Source: JAGLGH01 sp034723595
GTDB lineage: Archaea > Nanobdellota > Nanobdellia > Woesearchaeales > JAGLGH01
DNA: 9,562 bases
NCBI GenBank assembly: GCA_034723595.1
Contig: JAYEPB010000115.1
Location: 1-9,562, forward strand
Reading direction: 5' to 3'
Shown here: in pieces, positions 1-6,058 of the stretch
How the letters are laid out: each line of letters begins with the position of its first letter
Position numbering within the stretch: the stretch's first letter is position 1
Made by a program: the position numbers and the translations under genes
Notes under the pieces: model-generated
What the model saw: only the letters and a program-made list of their open reading frames with translations
What the model was told of the DNA's origin: nothing
The model's database searches: none

Positions 1-128
1 ATTTTATACCACCAGTCTGTGACTGGTGTAATCAAGTGGTATTAAATATGCTCAATAGGGAGTGACCCGAGGCGAAGCCGAGCATGCCACCAGTGTTTCA
101 CTGGTGGTGGTCACGGACTTTTGACATC
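1..128 (+). repeat. 128-bp structured repeat, left copy of an inverted pair
   Basis: This stretch matches the reverse complement of 5140-5267 at 127 of 128 positions; the only difference is G at 15 against T in the other copy read in the same direction. It is clearly richer in G+C than the surrounding AT-rich DNA. Visible structure: stem 10-17/21-28 with a TGT loop, stem 87-95/99-107 (CCACCAGTG and its complement, TTT loop), stem 48-53/80-85 (ATGCTC/GAGCAT), small stem 71-73/77-79, and stem 62-67/109-114 (GTGACC/GGTCAC). The two main hairpins resemble each other. It starts at the window edge, so its true left limit may lie outside. It is probably a MITE-like or REP-like mobile repeat; a structured RNA is an alternative. 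No coding potential is seen. Confidence 0.85.
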
Positions 129-204
129 TCTGCTTTTAGTTTATGGATAATTTAATCTCAATATCTTCAGAATTCTTGTTTCACTTATGAATAAAAACGA
201 AAGA

Positions 205-212
205 TTTATATA
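205..212 (+). promoter_or_regulatory. Archaeal TATA box for the 236 gene (leaderless start)
   Basis: TTTATATA is preceded by a purine-rich CGAAAG stretch that could serve as BRE. Its centre is about 27 nt before the ATG at 236, the spacing expected when transcription starts at or next to the start codon. No Shine-Dalgarno sequence is seen before the ATG, which fits a leaderless message. The 107 bases between the repeat end and this box hold nothing else recognisable. Confidence 0.6.
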
Positions 213-235
213 TAAGTATATGACATATATTTAAT

Positions 236-1093
236 ATGGCAAAGATCATAAAACAAGAATCTGAGGATTCATGGAATTTATTTGAAGAGTTGCTTGAAGA
301 TAATATTAGAAGATTATCCAAAGAGAAGGATTATATTAAAGATAAAAATGATTCTCTTAATTTTCTTTTCGAACCTAAAGGCATAAATGATGCAATAAGC
401 TCAATAAGGGTATCAATAAAAACAAAAAATATATTAAAAAAGCATTTAAAACCGAGAGAAAGCTATGAAGAACTAATTCTGAGAATAATTGAAACAAATG
501 AGCGTTTGAAAGAGGAAACCAAGTATTTTAGAGAGATTGAAAAAAAGAACAAGAATCTCATAAAATACATTGAAAGTAATTTCAAAAGGATTAAGAAAAC
601 TTTAACATATCATCCTGATTTAAAAATTGAATACTCCTATAATGAATCAAAAATTAAATTTTATGAAAATTTCTCATTTAATTTAGAGATTGATAATTTC
701 ATTTTGCAAGGCAAACCTATTTCAGAACAAGATGCAATTAAGATTATTCAAACAATAGATATTATAAGATCCCTTAAAAAAATAGATTTAGACTCTGATG
801 TAAAAGACATAATTAAAAGAAAAGAACTTCTGCTTGAAAGTGAAAAAGAATCTATTAAAACTAAATATTTGATTTATTTTAAAATTCTTGTTTTCATCAT
901 TAATAAAAAAATGGATAAAAGAATAAATGAATCCAATATCCTCAATTTAGACTTCTGGGAAGAATTATACGATTCTAAAGGCCTACATAGCAATTCATTA
1001 CAAGAAGATGTTATCCAAAAATTAAAAAAATTTAAACTTGAAGCTGAACAGATAAAAATTAATTATCAGAGGAGATTATGGCACATGAAGTGA
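236..1093 (+). CDS. Unknown protein with antitoxin-like (ribbon-helix-helix type) segment and charged helices
   Basis: Not recognised as a full-length family. Residues about 54-88 read as a short beta strand followed by two helices, with a sequence of the kind seen in small archaeal antitoxins and ribbon-helix-helix proteins (SIRVSIKTK, then ESYEELILRII), so DNA binding is possible. Around it lie long, Lys/Glu-rich helical stretches (about 12-40, 85-122 and 165-230) that look like coiled coils. There is no signal peptide and no clear membrane span. The ATG is fixed by the leaderless promoter just upstream. The last 16 bases overlap the next gene, so the two are surely cotranscribed and probably translationally coupled. 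It ends in TGA, whereas most stops here are TAA or TAG. The antitoxin-like reading is by pattern only; a structural role is equally open. Confidence 0.75.
   Translation: MAKIIKQESEDSWNLFEELLEDNIRRLSKEKDYIKDKNDSLNFLFEPKGINDAISSIRVSIKTKNILKKHLKPRESYEELILRIIETNERLKEETKYFREIEKKNKNLIKYIESNFKRIKKTLTYHPDLKIEYSYNESKIKFYENFSFNLEIDNFILQGKPISEQDAIKIIQTIDIIRSLKKIDLDSDVKDIIKRKELLLESEKESIKTKYLIYFKILVFIINKKMDKRINESNILNLDFWEELYDSKGLHSNSLQEDVIQKLKKFKLEAEQIKINYQRRLWHMK
1069..1074 (+). promoter_or_regulatory. Ribosome binding site inside the first gene, for the 1078 gene
   Basis: GAGGAG lies 3 nt before the ATG at 1078 and within the end of the upstream coding region. It is a good match to the archaeal anti-Shine-Dalgarno sequence. 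It supports 1078 as the start and indicates translation from a shared message, unlike the leaderless first gene. Confidence 0.55.
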
Positions 1094-1881
1094 AAAGGGT
1101 AAGTGCTCCCGATTTAAGACTTATTGAAAGATGCCTCAAAGATAATTATATTTACAATGATAAAGACGTGGAAGTAATCTTTCATTCTTCAATAAGTTCT
1201 GAAGAAGATGCATTTGAGATCTCTCTTTCTGCTAAAAAGAAACATACAGATATTTCATTCAGAATTGAGACAAGAGTTGCTTTAGAACAGCATTCAAAAA
1301 CAGGACATCAATACCCACATCTGCAAATAAATAATTTTGCTTCAGATGAAGAACTTATGAAAAAAGGCAAATTGCACATAGTTCTATTAGTGCAATCTGA
1401 CCAAGAGTTAAAAGAGTGTTGTCAGGGTTTTGTCTATATTATAGGAGACATTTTAGATTTGATTGAGAATACTTTTGAAATAACAAAAAATCTAAAGGAA
1501 TATTTCTTTAATTTAGAGCCTTTTGCAGAATTAAATGAATTCAGCAATAAACTTCATGAATTAATCTATAAATCTTTTAAAGTTAATAAGCTAATATATG
1601 AGAATAATGAAATTGATCTAGTTCAATTTAAAGGCAAAAAAAGTGAATTATATTTAGACCCTAAAGATTTATTTAAGATACTGCGCATTTTACTTCAATT
1701 GAAGTTTTTAAATCCAATATTATTGGATCCGATTTTACATTTAATTGAAGAAGATCCCCAAATACAGAATCATTGTTCAGGCATAGAATTAGAATATTGC
1801 AAGAAGAGATTATTAAGTAAAAACAGAACAGAATTAGAACATTATAATAAAAAAGAATTTATCAATGAATTCCGAAAATAA
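1078..1881 (+). CDS. Unknown protein, partner of the preceding antitoxin-like gene
   Basis: A 267-residue protein of a family I do not recognise. The first about 130 residues look like a compact alpha/beta domain with a histidine cluster H72-H77-H81 (HSKTGHQYPHLQ), followed by a hydrophobic strand (KLHIVLLVQ) and Cys113-Cys114. The histidines could be metal-binding or catalytic, but this is inference. The second half (about 135-267) is mostly helical, with a leucine-rich stretch at 199-223, and is not obviously membrane-bound. The start overlaps the upstream gene by 16 bp and is preceded by GAGGAG. The tight overlap with a gene carrying a ribbon-helix-helix-like segment resembles a toxin-antitoxin layout, but both proteins are much larger than typical type II components. 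It ends TAA, overlapping the longest form of the next gene by 17 bp. Confidence 0.75.
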   Translation: MAHEVKRVSAPDLRLIERCLKDNYIYNDKDVEVIFHSSISSEEDAFEISLSAKKKHTDISFRIETRVALEQHSKTGHQYPHLQINNFASDEELMKKGKLHIVLLVQSDQELKECCQGFVYIIGDILDLIENTFEITKNLKEYFFNLEPFAELNEFSNKLHELIYKSFKVNKLIYENNEIDLVQFKGKKSELYLDPKDLFKILRILLQLKFLNPILLDPILHLIEEDPQIQNHCSGIELEYCKKRLLSKNRTELEHYNKKEFINEFRK

Positions 1882-2425
1882 TTTAAACTCCTTCTTTTTT
1901 ATTGCTATTATGCAGCTATTAAACTACGCATTGACTGCTCTTGTTGCAAATGCAGGCATAGTATTTGGAATATTGCTTGTATATATTGCTGAAGAAGAGA
2001 TTAAGCCAGGAAGGAATTACTTTATCATAATGAAGAATCTTATGATTGCAATGGTTCTGGCTGCTGTAATGCACATATTTATATCCAACATAATACTCAT
2101 CTCAATAGTATCTGCTTTATTTATTGCGCTGCTTTTCTTCATTGATTATAAAATTATAAGATTATATTTCGAAATTGGAAAAAACAGAATAAAAATAATA
2201 GTGGAGTGCATAACTAGGATAGCAGCATACGCACTGCTTGGAGCTGCATTTTATATATCATCAAGAGATATCACATATTTTATCATAGTATCATCTCTTG
2301 CTTTGCTTTATGGTTTCCCTGCAGGTAGTCTTGCACTGAATAATAAAAAAGCAAATAAATTAAGGATAATCTTGACAAGCAGTTCATTTTTTGTGATTGC
2401 AATGCTGCTTTACATAATCGCTTAG
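1865..2425 (+). CDS. Six-helix integral membrane protein of unknown function
   Basis: Six hydrophobic segments are visible at about 19-41, 53-73, 74-94, 113-131, 136-156 and 166-186, with short loops, including an acidic one (AEEEIKPGR) after the first helix and a Lys-rich one before the last. There are no enzyme motifs and no cleavable signal peptide. The open frame begins at 1865 and would overlap the previous gene by 17 bp, but the ATG at 1910 (MQLLNYALTALVANAG) is a better biological start. It begins just before the first helix, and an AT-rich TATA-like stretch at about 1877-1886 lies some 28 nt upstream. The gene is followed after 12 bp by the PHP gene, so the two probably form an operon. 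Transport or membrane organisation cannot be told apart from sequence alone. Confidence 0.8.
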   Translation: MNSENNLNSFFFIAIMQLLNYALTALVANAGIVFGILLVYIAEEEIKPGRNYFIIMKNLMIAMVLAAVMHIFISNIILISIVSALFIALLFFIDYKIIRLYFEIGKNRIKIIVECITRIAAYALLGAAFYISSRDITYFIIVSSLALLYGFPAGSLALNNKKANKLRIILTSSSFFVIAMLLYIIA

Positions 2426-2437
2426 GAGCCTTTTAAA

Positions 2438-3061
2438 ATGAAATACGACCTGCATATACACACGAATTTTTCCAAGTGCAGCAGAATCAAGCCTGAGAAG
2501 CTGCTGAAGATTGCAAAAGAAAGAGGGCTTAATGGCATAGCTGTGACAGACCATAATACAATACAAGGAGGGATTGCTGCAGCAAAACTAAACCAGAATC
2601 AAGACTTTGAGGTTATTGTGGGAGCTGAGATGAAGACAGTTGATGGAGAGATATTAGGGCTTTATCTTAATGAGGAGATAAAATCAAGAGAGATGTTTGA
2701 AATCATAGATGAGATACACCAGCAGGGAGGAATTGCAATAATTGCACACCCCACAGCCAGATTCAGAAGAAGCCTTAAGCAGCCATGCATAGAGCTTAAA
2801 GGCAAGATACAAGGCATTGAGACATTCAATTCAAGAGCACTTCTATTAGAGAACTGGAGAGCGCAAAGAATTGCATCAAGATTCGTATTTGGAGCAACTG
2901 GCGGCTCAGATGCCCATTTTTATTATGAGATTGGCAGAGGATATACTGAATTTGAAGGTGATCTCAGGCATGCTATAAAGGCTAAAGCTACTAAAGTAGG
3001 AGGCTCTATCCTTTATGCTCCTGTTGGGGGGCTGTTAAGTTTTTTTAAGAAGAAGATATAA
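2438..3061 (+). CDS. PHP-domain metal-dependent phosphoesterase
   Basis: A complete small PHP (polymerase and histidinol phosphatase) domain of 207 residues. The metal-ligand motifs are all present in order: H6 and H8 in DLHIHT, D38-H39 in VTDHNT, E64 in GAEM, H104 in IIAHP, and D158 with H160 in GSDAH. Family knowledge: such proteins hydrolyse phosphoester bonds using two or three divalent metal ions in the cytosol; known substrates include nucleotides and 3',5'-bisphosphates, and the specific substrate here is unknown. The ATG is preceded by GGAG at 2425-2428, overlapping the stop of the membrane-protein gene, with 9 nt spacing, which supports an operon. The C-terminus ends in a glycine/hydrophobic stretch and a lysine tail. 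It converges on the Lrp gene with a 47-bp gap. Confidence 0.93.
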   Translation: MKYDLHIHTNFSKCSRIKPEKLLKIAKERGLNGIAVTDHNTIQGGIAAAKLNQNQDFEVIVGAEMKTVDGEILGLYLNEEIKSREMFEIIDEIHQQGGIAIIAHPTARFRRSLKQPCIELKGKIQGIETFNSRALLLENWRAQRIASRFVFGATGGSDAHFYYEIGRGYTEFEGDLRHAIKAKATKVGGSILYAPVGGLLSFFKKKI

Positions 3062-3108
3062 CAATCAGTTAAATTCATTGAGGACGAATATTCTTAAACA
3101 ACTGAGCC

Positions 3109-4041
3109 TTATCTCAATAAGTTCATCACATATTCTTCAAGAATTAATAAAGGTTCATAACCACTGATAGATTTACCAAACCTTTCCCTAAAATCCAGTA
3201 TTACATCCTGCATCTTATCTTTTTTCAAAACAAATTCAATATGCATTGAATAAGAGCCTATATGGTTCATAATCATAATGCAATCCTTTTGTTCTGTGTA
3301 ATATGCTGTTATTTTATCTCTTATCTTTTCATCGCTTAATTCAATGAGAAGATGATAATATGCATATCCTATCTTCCTGAAATCAATTCTTGGCTTTAGC
3401 GCAATAATAATCCTCTTATTAACAAGCTGATTATATCTTTGCGCAACTGCCCAATAACTTAAACTGACCTTCTTGCCAATTTCAGTAAAAGTTAATCTGG
3501 AGTTCAATGATAATTCAAGGATTATGCGTCTATCAATAGAGTCTATCTTTTCCTTTTCTGAATTAAAATCAATTCTCTTCTTGTATATTAATTTGCCTTT
3601 AGCCAGATATTTGTTATTAAATAAGGGGTTGCTTATAGGTATCAGAACATCTTTCTCTTTAAAATAATCTCCAAACCTGCTAAAAAAAGTAAGATAGAAT
3701 TGAGTGAATTCTTTAGAGCCTGGTGATAATGTTGTAATTATTAAATCCCACACACCCTCACTATTTCCAGCCCATGCTACTTGCTTGCTTTCTCTTATAA
3801 AATCAATAATATCCTTTTGAATCTCTTTTGTGACGCTTTTATATTTAACAAGGATCTTGTGAATTTGATATCCTAATTTTGCAGGATTGACAAATGCAAA
3901 AAATCCAGTCAATATATTATTCTTAATCAGCTGCTTAAATCTATACTGCGCAACCTCTTTACTTACTCTTGCTGACTTTCCCAACTGATTAAATGATGCT
4001 CTAGGATTTTTATCAAGTTCAAAGAGTATTTTCTGGTCAAT
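3109..4041 (-). CDS. Tandem Lrp/AsnC-family transcriptional regulator with non-canonical start
   Basis: A cytosolic DNA-binding regulator built from two Lrp-like modules. With residue 1 at the ATT codon (4041-4039), the first winged helix-turn-helix spans about 2-48 (DQKILFELDKNPRASF, then GKSARVSKEVAQYR). An alpha/beta RAM-like domain spans about 55-125. The second HTH is at about 166-214 (IDSIDRRIILELSLNSR, then LTFTEIGKKVSLS), with a second RAM-like domain from about 220 to the end. A TTG at 3984 would give 291 residues but cut off the first helix. The frame stays open and clearly Lrp-like up to a TAA just before 4053, without ATG, GTG or TTG upstream of 3984. A TATA box on this strand (about 4080-4074) and a GGGAT stretch before the ATT favour the longer form. 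It is divergent from the 4157 gene, its likely target. Confidence 0.85.
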   Translation of the reverse strand: MDQKILFELDKNPRASFNQLGKSARVSKEVAQYRFKQLIKNNILTGFFAFVNPAKLGYQIHKILVKYKSVTKEIQKDIIDFIRESKQVAWAGNSEGVWDLIITTLSPGSKEFTQFYLTFFSRFGDYFKEKDVLIPISNPLFNNKYLAKGKLIYKKRIDFNSEKEKIDSIDRRIILELSLNSRLTFTEIGKKVSLSYWAVAQRYNQLVNKRIIIALKPRIDFRKIGYAYYHLLIELSDEKIRDKITAYYTEQKDCIMIMNHIGSYSMHIEFVLKKDKMQDVILDFRERFGKSISGYEPLLILEEYVMNLLR

Positions 4042-4114
4042 TTTATCCCTATTTTAATAGAATACAATAAATCATATATAAATTATTGCATTATAGTGAT
4101 TAAATCAAGGATAT

Positions 4115-4128
4115 TTTAATATATTAAA
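4115..4128. promoter_or_regulatory. AT-only 14-bp palindrome in divergent promoter region, possible operator
   Basis: TTTAATATATTAAA is a perfect palindrome, centred about 35 nt before the 4157 start and between the divergent Lrp and 4157 genes. It overlaps the likely TATA region of the rightward gene (AAATATATATT follows). Lrp-family dimers bind dyad sites and often control themselves and a divergent neighbour, so this is a candidate operator. In an AT-rich intergenic stretch, though, such palindromes also arise by chance. Confidence 0.4.
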
Positions 4129-4145
4129 TATATATTCTTATTCTT

Positions 4146-4151
4146 GGTGAT
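4146..4151 (+). promoter_or_regulatory. Ribosome binding site for the 4157 start
   Basis: GGTGAT matches the core of the archaeal Shine-Dalgarno sequence and sits 5 nt before the ATG at 4157. It favours translation starting at 4157 rather than at the internal ATG at 4424, which has no comparable site. An ATG at 4150 inside the motif opens a frame that stops after five codons. Confidence 0.6.
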
Positions 4152-4156
4152 GAAAA

Positions 4157-5071
4157 ATGAAAAATGAATTCCCAATAGACATAAAACTTCAATCAGACCA
4201 TTTTGATGATCTCGAATGGTGGCAGACTTTAGAAGGTGCATTGAATACTGCTGTTGATACTGCAAGGAAATCATTGAAAACATCATGATTAAGTTTAGAT
4301 TATGAGGCTGAATTTGAAGGAGAATCTGAACAACGGATTCGAGATGCAGGGATATGGCTCCCATATGAGCATAGGAAAACATTTTCACGCCCTAAAATTG
4401 AAAATAAATTTAGTAATCAGGGTATGAAAAAATTACTGATTGGGAAGGTGGGAATTTCAATTGCGCAAATGCCAAGGACTGCTTATGATGGTCAATCATA
4501 CAGTATGAATTTTCAAGCACATATTAAAAGGGCATTATATGATTTATTTACTGGACACCCGAATCCCACAGGATCAGCCATCTTAAAAGAGTATGGATTC
4601 AATGAAACAGATTTATTAGAGCATAACTTAGATAGTAATACAGAAAACCGTATAAAAAGATTGGTATATCTTCATGAGATGAGAAAGGATAATGTTGTTG
4701 ATTCAATAATCTATGACATGAATCACAGGCATTTTAAACATGAGCCGGGAAATGACGCTCCAATGGTTGTATCAGTTGAGATGGCTTGCGCATATAATTA
4801 TTTAGATAAGGATTCTGAACTAAGAAAAGAATTATCAGGATTGATTCCTGAAACAGCTAAAAAGCATAATCTTTATTTTGGTCCCCTACAGACTGTTAAT
4901 TATAATGGCTCAGTAGAAAGACATATGGTAGGATGCGGAGTCAAAGGAGGGTGTGGTTTTCTTAATCCTTATGGATTAACATTGGTGCCTGCAGATTTAG
5001 AAAACTTTTCAATGGAACCTATGATAGATGGAATAAGAGAACTGGGAAAAGCTGCATTGAAGTATTTATAA
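4157..5071 (+). pseudogene. Unknown protein gene interrupted by one in-frame TGA
   Basis: From the ATG at 4157, which has a good ribosome binding site, the frame runs 43 codons to TGA at 4286-4288. It then continues without another stop in the same frame to TAA at 5069-5071: 304 positions in all if the TGA is read through. The part between the TGA and the next ATG (4424) is protein-like (YEAEFEGESEQRIRD, WLPYEHRK), so the break looks like a point mutation (for example CGA or AGA to TGA), a sequencing error or, less likely, recoding. The 215-residue piece from 4424 has no good ribosome site. I do not recognise the family. Visible features are a Trp pair (EWWQT) near the N-terminus, an HRHFKHE stretch, and GCGVKGGC near the C-terminus with two cysteines that might bind metal. 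It is divergent from the Lrp regulator and followed by the right 128-bp repeat. Confidence 0.65.
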
Positions 5072-5139
5072 ATAATTGCCTTGGTTCATGTAAATAATTT
5101 TTTAAAGGTTATATCTACTATATTCTTTGCTTTAAAAAT

Positions 5140-5267
5140 GATGTCAAAAGTCCGTGACCACCACCAGTGAAACACTGGTGGCATGCTCGGCTTCGCCTCG
5201 GGTCACTCCCTATTGAGCATATTTAATACCACTTGATTACACCAGTCACAGAATGGTGGTATAAAAT
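5140..5267 (-). repeat. 128-bp structured repeat, right copy (inverted)
   Basis: This is the reverse complement of 1-128 with one substitution (A at 5253), which disrupts one pair in the first hairpin (10-17/21-28 in left-copy numbering) but leaves the other stems intact. The matching ends are sharp: beyond 5140 and the position paired with 128 the sequences diverge at once. The copy lies between the end of the interrupted gene and the CMP-kinase promoter. Both copies point the same end (GGACTTTTGACATC) inward. Such near-identity of non-coding DNA implies recent duplication, transposition or gene conversion. The 68 bases before it (5072-5139) are AT-rich with a T-run at about 5098-5103 that could end the upstream transcript. 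Confidence 0.85.
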
Positions 5268-5310
5268 ATATAAAAAACAAAAGATTTATTAATCACCAAG
5301 TGACAATCCC

Positions 5311-5318
5311 TTATATAA
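5311..5318 (+). promoter_or_regulatory. TATA box for the CMP-kinase gene
   Basis: TTATATAA is an archaeal TATA consensus match, 46 nt before the ATG at 5361. This predicts a transcription start near 5340 and a leader of about 20 nt, without a strong ribosome binding site. It lies 44 bp outside the right 128-bp repeat, so the repeat does not interrupt this promoter. Confidence 0.5.
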
Positions 5319-5360
5319 GCCATAAAAGATAGTCTGAATCCATAGGCTGGTTTTTGAGAA

Positions 5361-5897
5361 ATGATAATAACAATCTCAGGCACATTAGGCTCAGGAGAGA
5401 AATCAGTAGCTATGATACTGGCAAGAAAGCTTAAGATGTCGCATCATTCTGGAGGAGAGTTCATTAGAAACATTGCTGAAAGAAGAGATATATCTCTTGA
5501 AGAATTTACCAAAATTGCTGAGAAAGACACAAGCATAGATTTAGAGCTTGACCATACAATAGCTGAGGATGGGATAACAAAAGATAATTTTATAATTGAC
5601 GCAAAATTGGGATTCCATTTTATTCAAAAGTCTGTAAAAATATTTCTTGATGCTGATTTTGATGAAAGAGTAAGAAGAAGATTCACAAGGGATATCAGAA
5701 ATGAACTGAATGTGACACTAGAATCAGTAGCAAATAAACTCCGGAAAATCCATGAGTCAGACAAAAAAAGATTTCTTGAAAAATACAATGTGGACTTCAC
5801 TGACCCAAAGAATTATAATCTGATTATTGATACAACTTGCCTTTCTTTACAAGAGGTTGCTGATAAGATTGAAACATTTTTAAAAAGTTTCCTGTGA
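5361..5897 (+). CDS. cmk: Archaeal-type cytidylate kinase with altered P-loop
   Basis: A P-loop nucleoside monophosphate kinase of about the usual archaeal length (178 residues). The family transfers phosphate from ATP to (d)CMP in the cytosol. Typical elements are ISGTLGSG at the N-terminus, HHSGGEFIRNIAERRDISLEEF (split: HHSGGEF, then IAERRDISLEEF) at about 28-49, the IDxELD-like stretch at 59-64, FLDAD at 95-99, an Arg-rich LID at 103-113 and NLIIDTT at 153-159. Two positions differ from expectation. The P-loop reads GSGEKS, not GSGKST, so the lysine is one place late with Glu13 at its usual site; and the DGR motif reads DAK (80-82). The enzyme may tolerate this, may use another substrate, or may be inactive. 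The start is fixed by an upstream in-frame TGA. It ends TGA. Confidence 0.8.
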   Translation: MIITISGTLGSGEKSVAMILARKLKMSHHSGGEFIRNIAERRDISLEEFTKIAEKDTSIDLELDHTIAEDGITKDNFIIDAKLGFHFIQKSVKIFLDADFDERVRRRFTRDIRNELNVTLESVANKLRKIHESDKKRFLEKYNVDFTDPKNYNLIIDTTCLSLQEVADKIETFLKSFL

Positions 5898-6024
5898 AAA
5901 ATTCTTAGAATTAGCATCAGGCAATTGAAAGCAAGGTGCTGAGAGATATGAGTTCAATAGAGAGATACCAAAAAAGATTGCAAGCAAATTTTTGATAGTA
6001 AATTAATTACTTTTTAATCAAAAC

Positions 6025-6034
6025 ATATATAAAA
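6025..6034 (+). promoter_or_regulatory. TATA box for the 6059 gene (leaderless start)
   Basis: ATATATAAAA is centred about 29 nt before the ATG at 6059, consistent with a leaderless transcript. A purine-rich AGGAGCAG stretch follows it but is about 17 nt or more from the ATG, too far for a normal ribosome site. The preceding 5898-6024 stretch holds no convincing gene. Confidence 0.55.
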
Positions 6035-6058
6035 AGGAGCAGAATATATAATATTAAT

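Noticed and set aside
62..114. A tRNA or tRNA-like gene inside the 128-bp repeat (6-bp closing stem, internal arms)
   Set aside because: It lacks a 7-bp acceptor, the T-loop TTCRA context, an anticodon arm of proper size and the overall 70-90 nt cloverleaf.
1..128. A CRISPR array
   Set aside because: The CCACCAGT hairpins occur only twice per copy, at unequal spacing, with no repeat-spacer periodicity and no cas genes.
4286..4288. Selenocysteine at the in-frame TGA
   Set aside because: There is no visible SECIS-like element or known selenoprotein motif, and archaeal selenocysteine is limited to a few other lineages. Nonsense mutation or sequence error is more likely.
4116..4388. A 90-codon minus-strand frame across the divergent promoter and start of the interrupted gene
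   Set aside because: It runs antisense to protein-like sequence with a good ribosome site and has no promoter or family resemblance.
1..5267. A composite transposon or casposon bounded by the inverted repeats
   Set aside because: None of the enclosed proteins shows transposase, integrase, Cas1 or DNA polymerase features. I report the repeats but not a named element.
5948..5995. Short frame MSSIERYQKRLQANF between cmk and the coiled-coil gene
   Set aside because: Only 15 residues, with no ribosome site or promoter of its own and no recognisable family. I see nothing else in 5898-6024.
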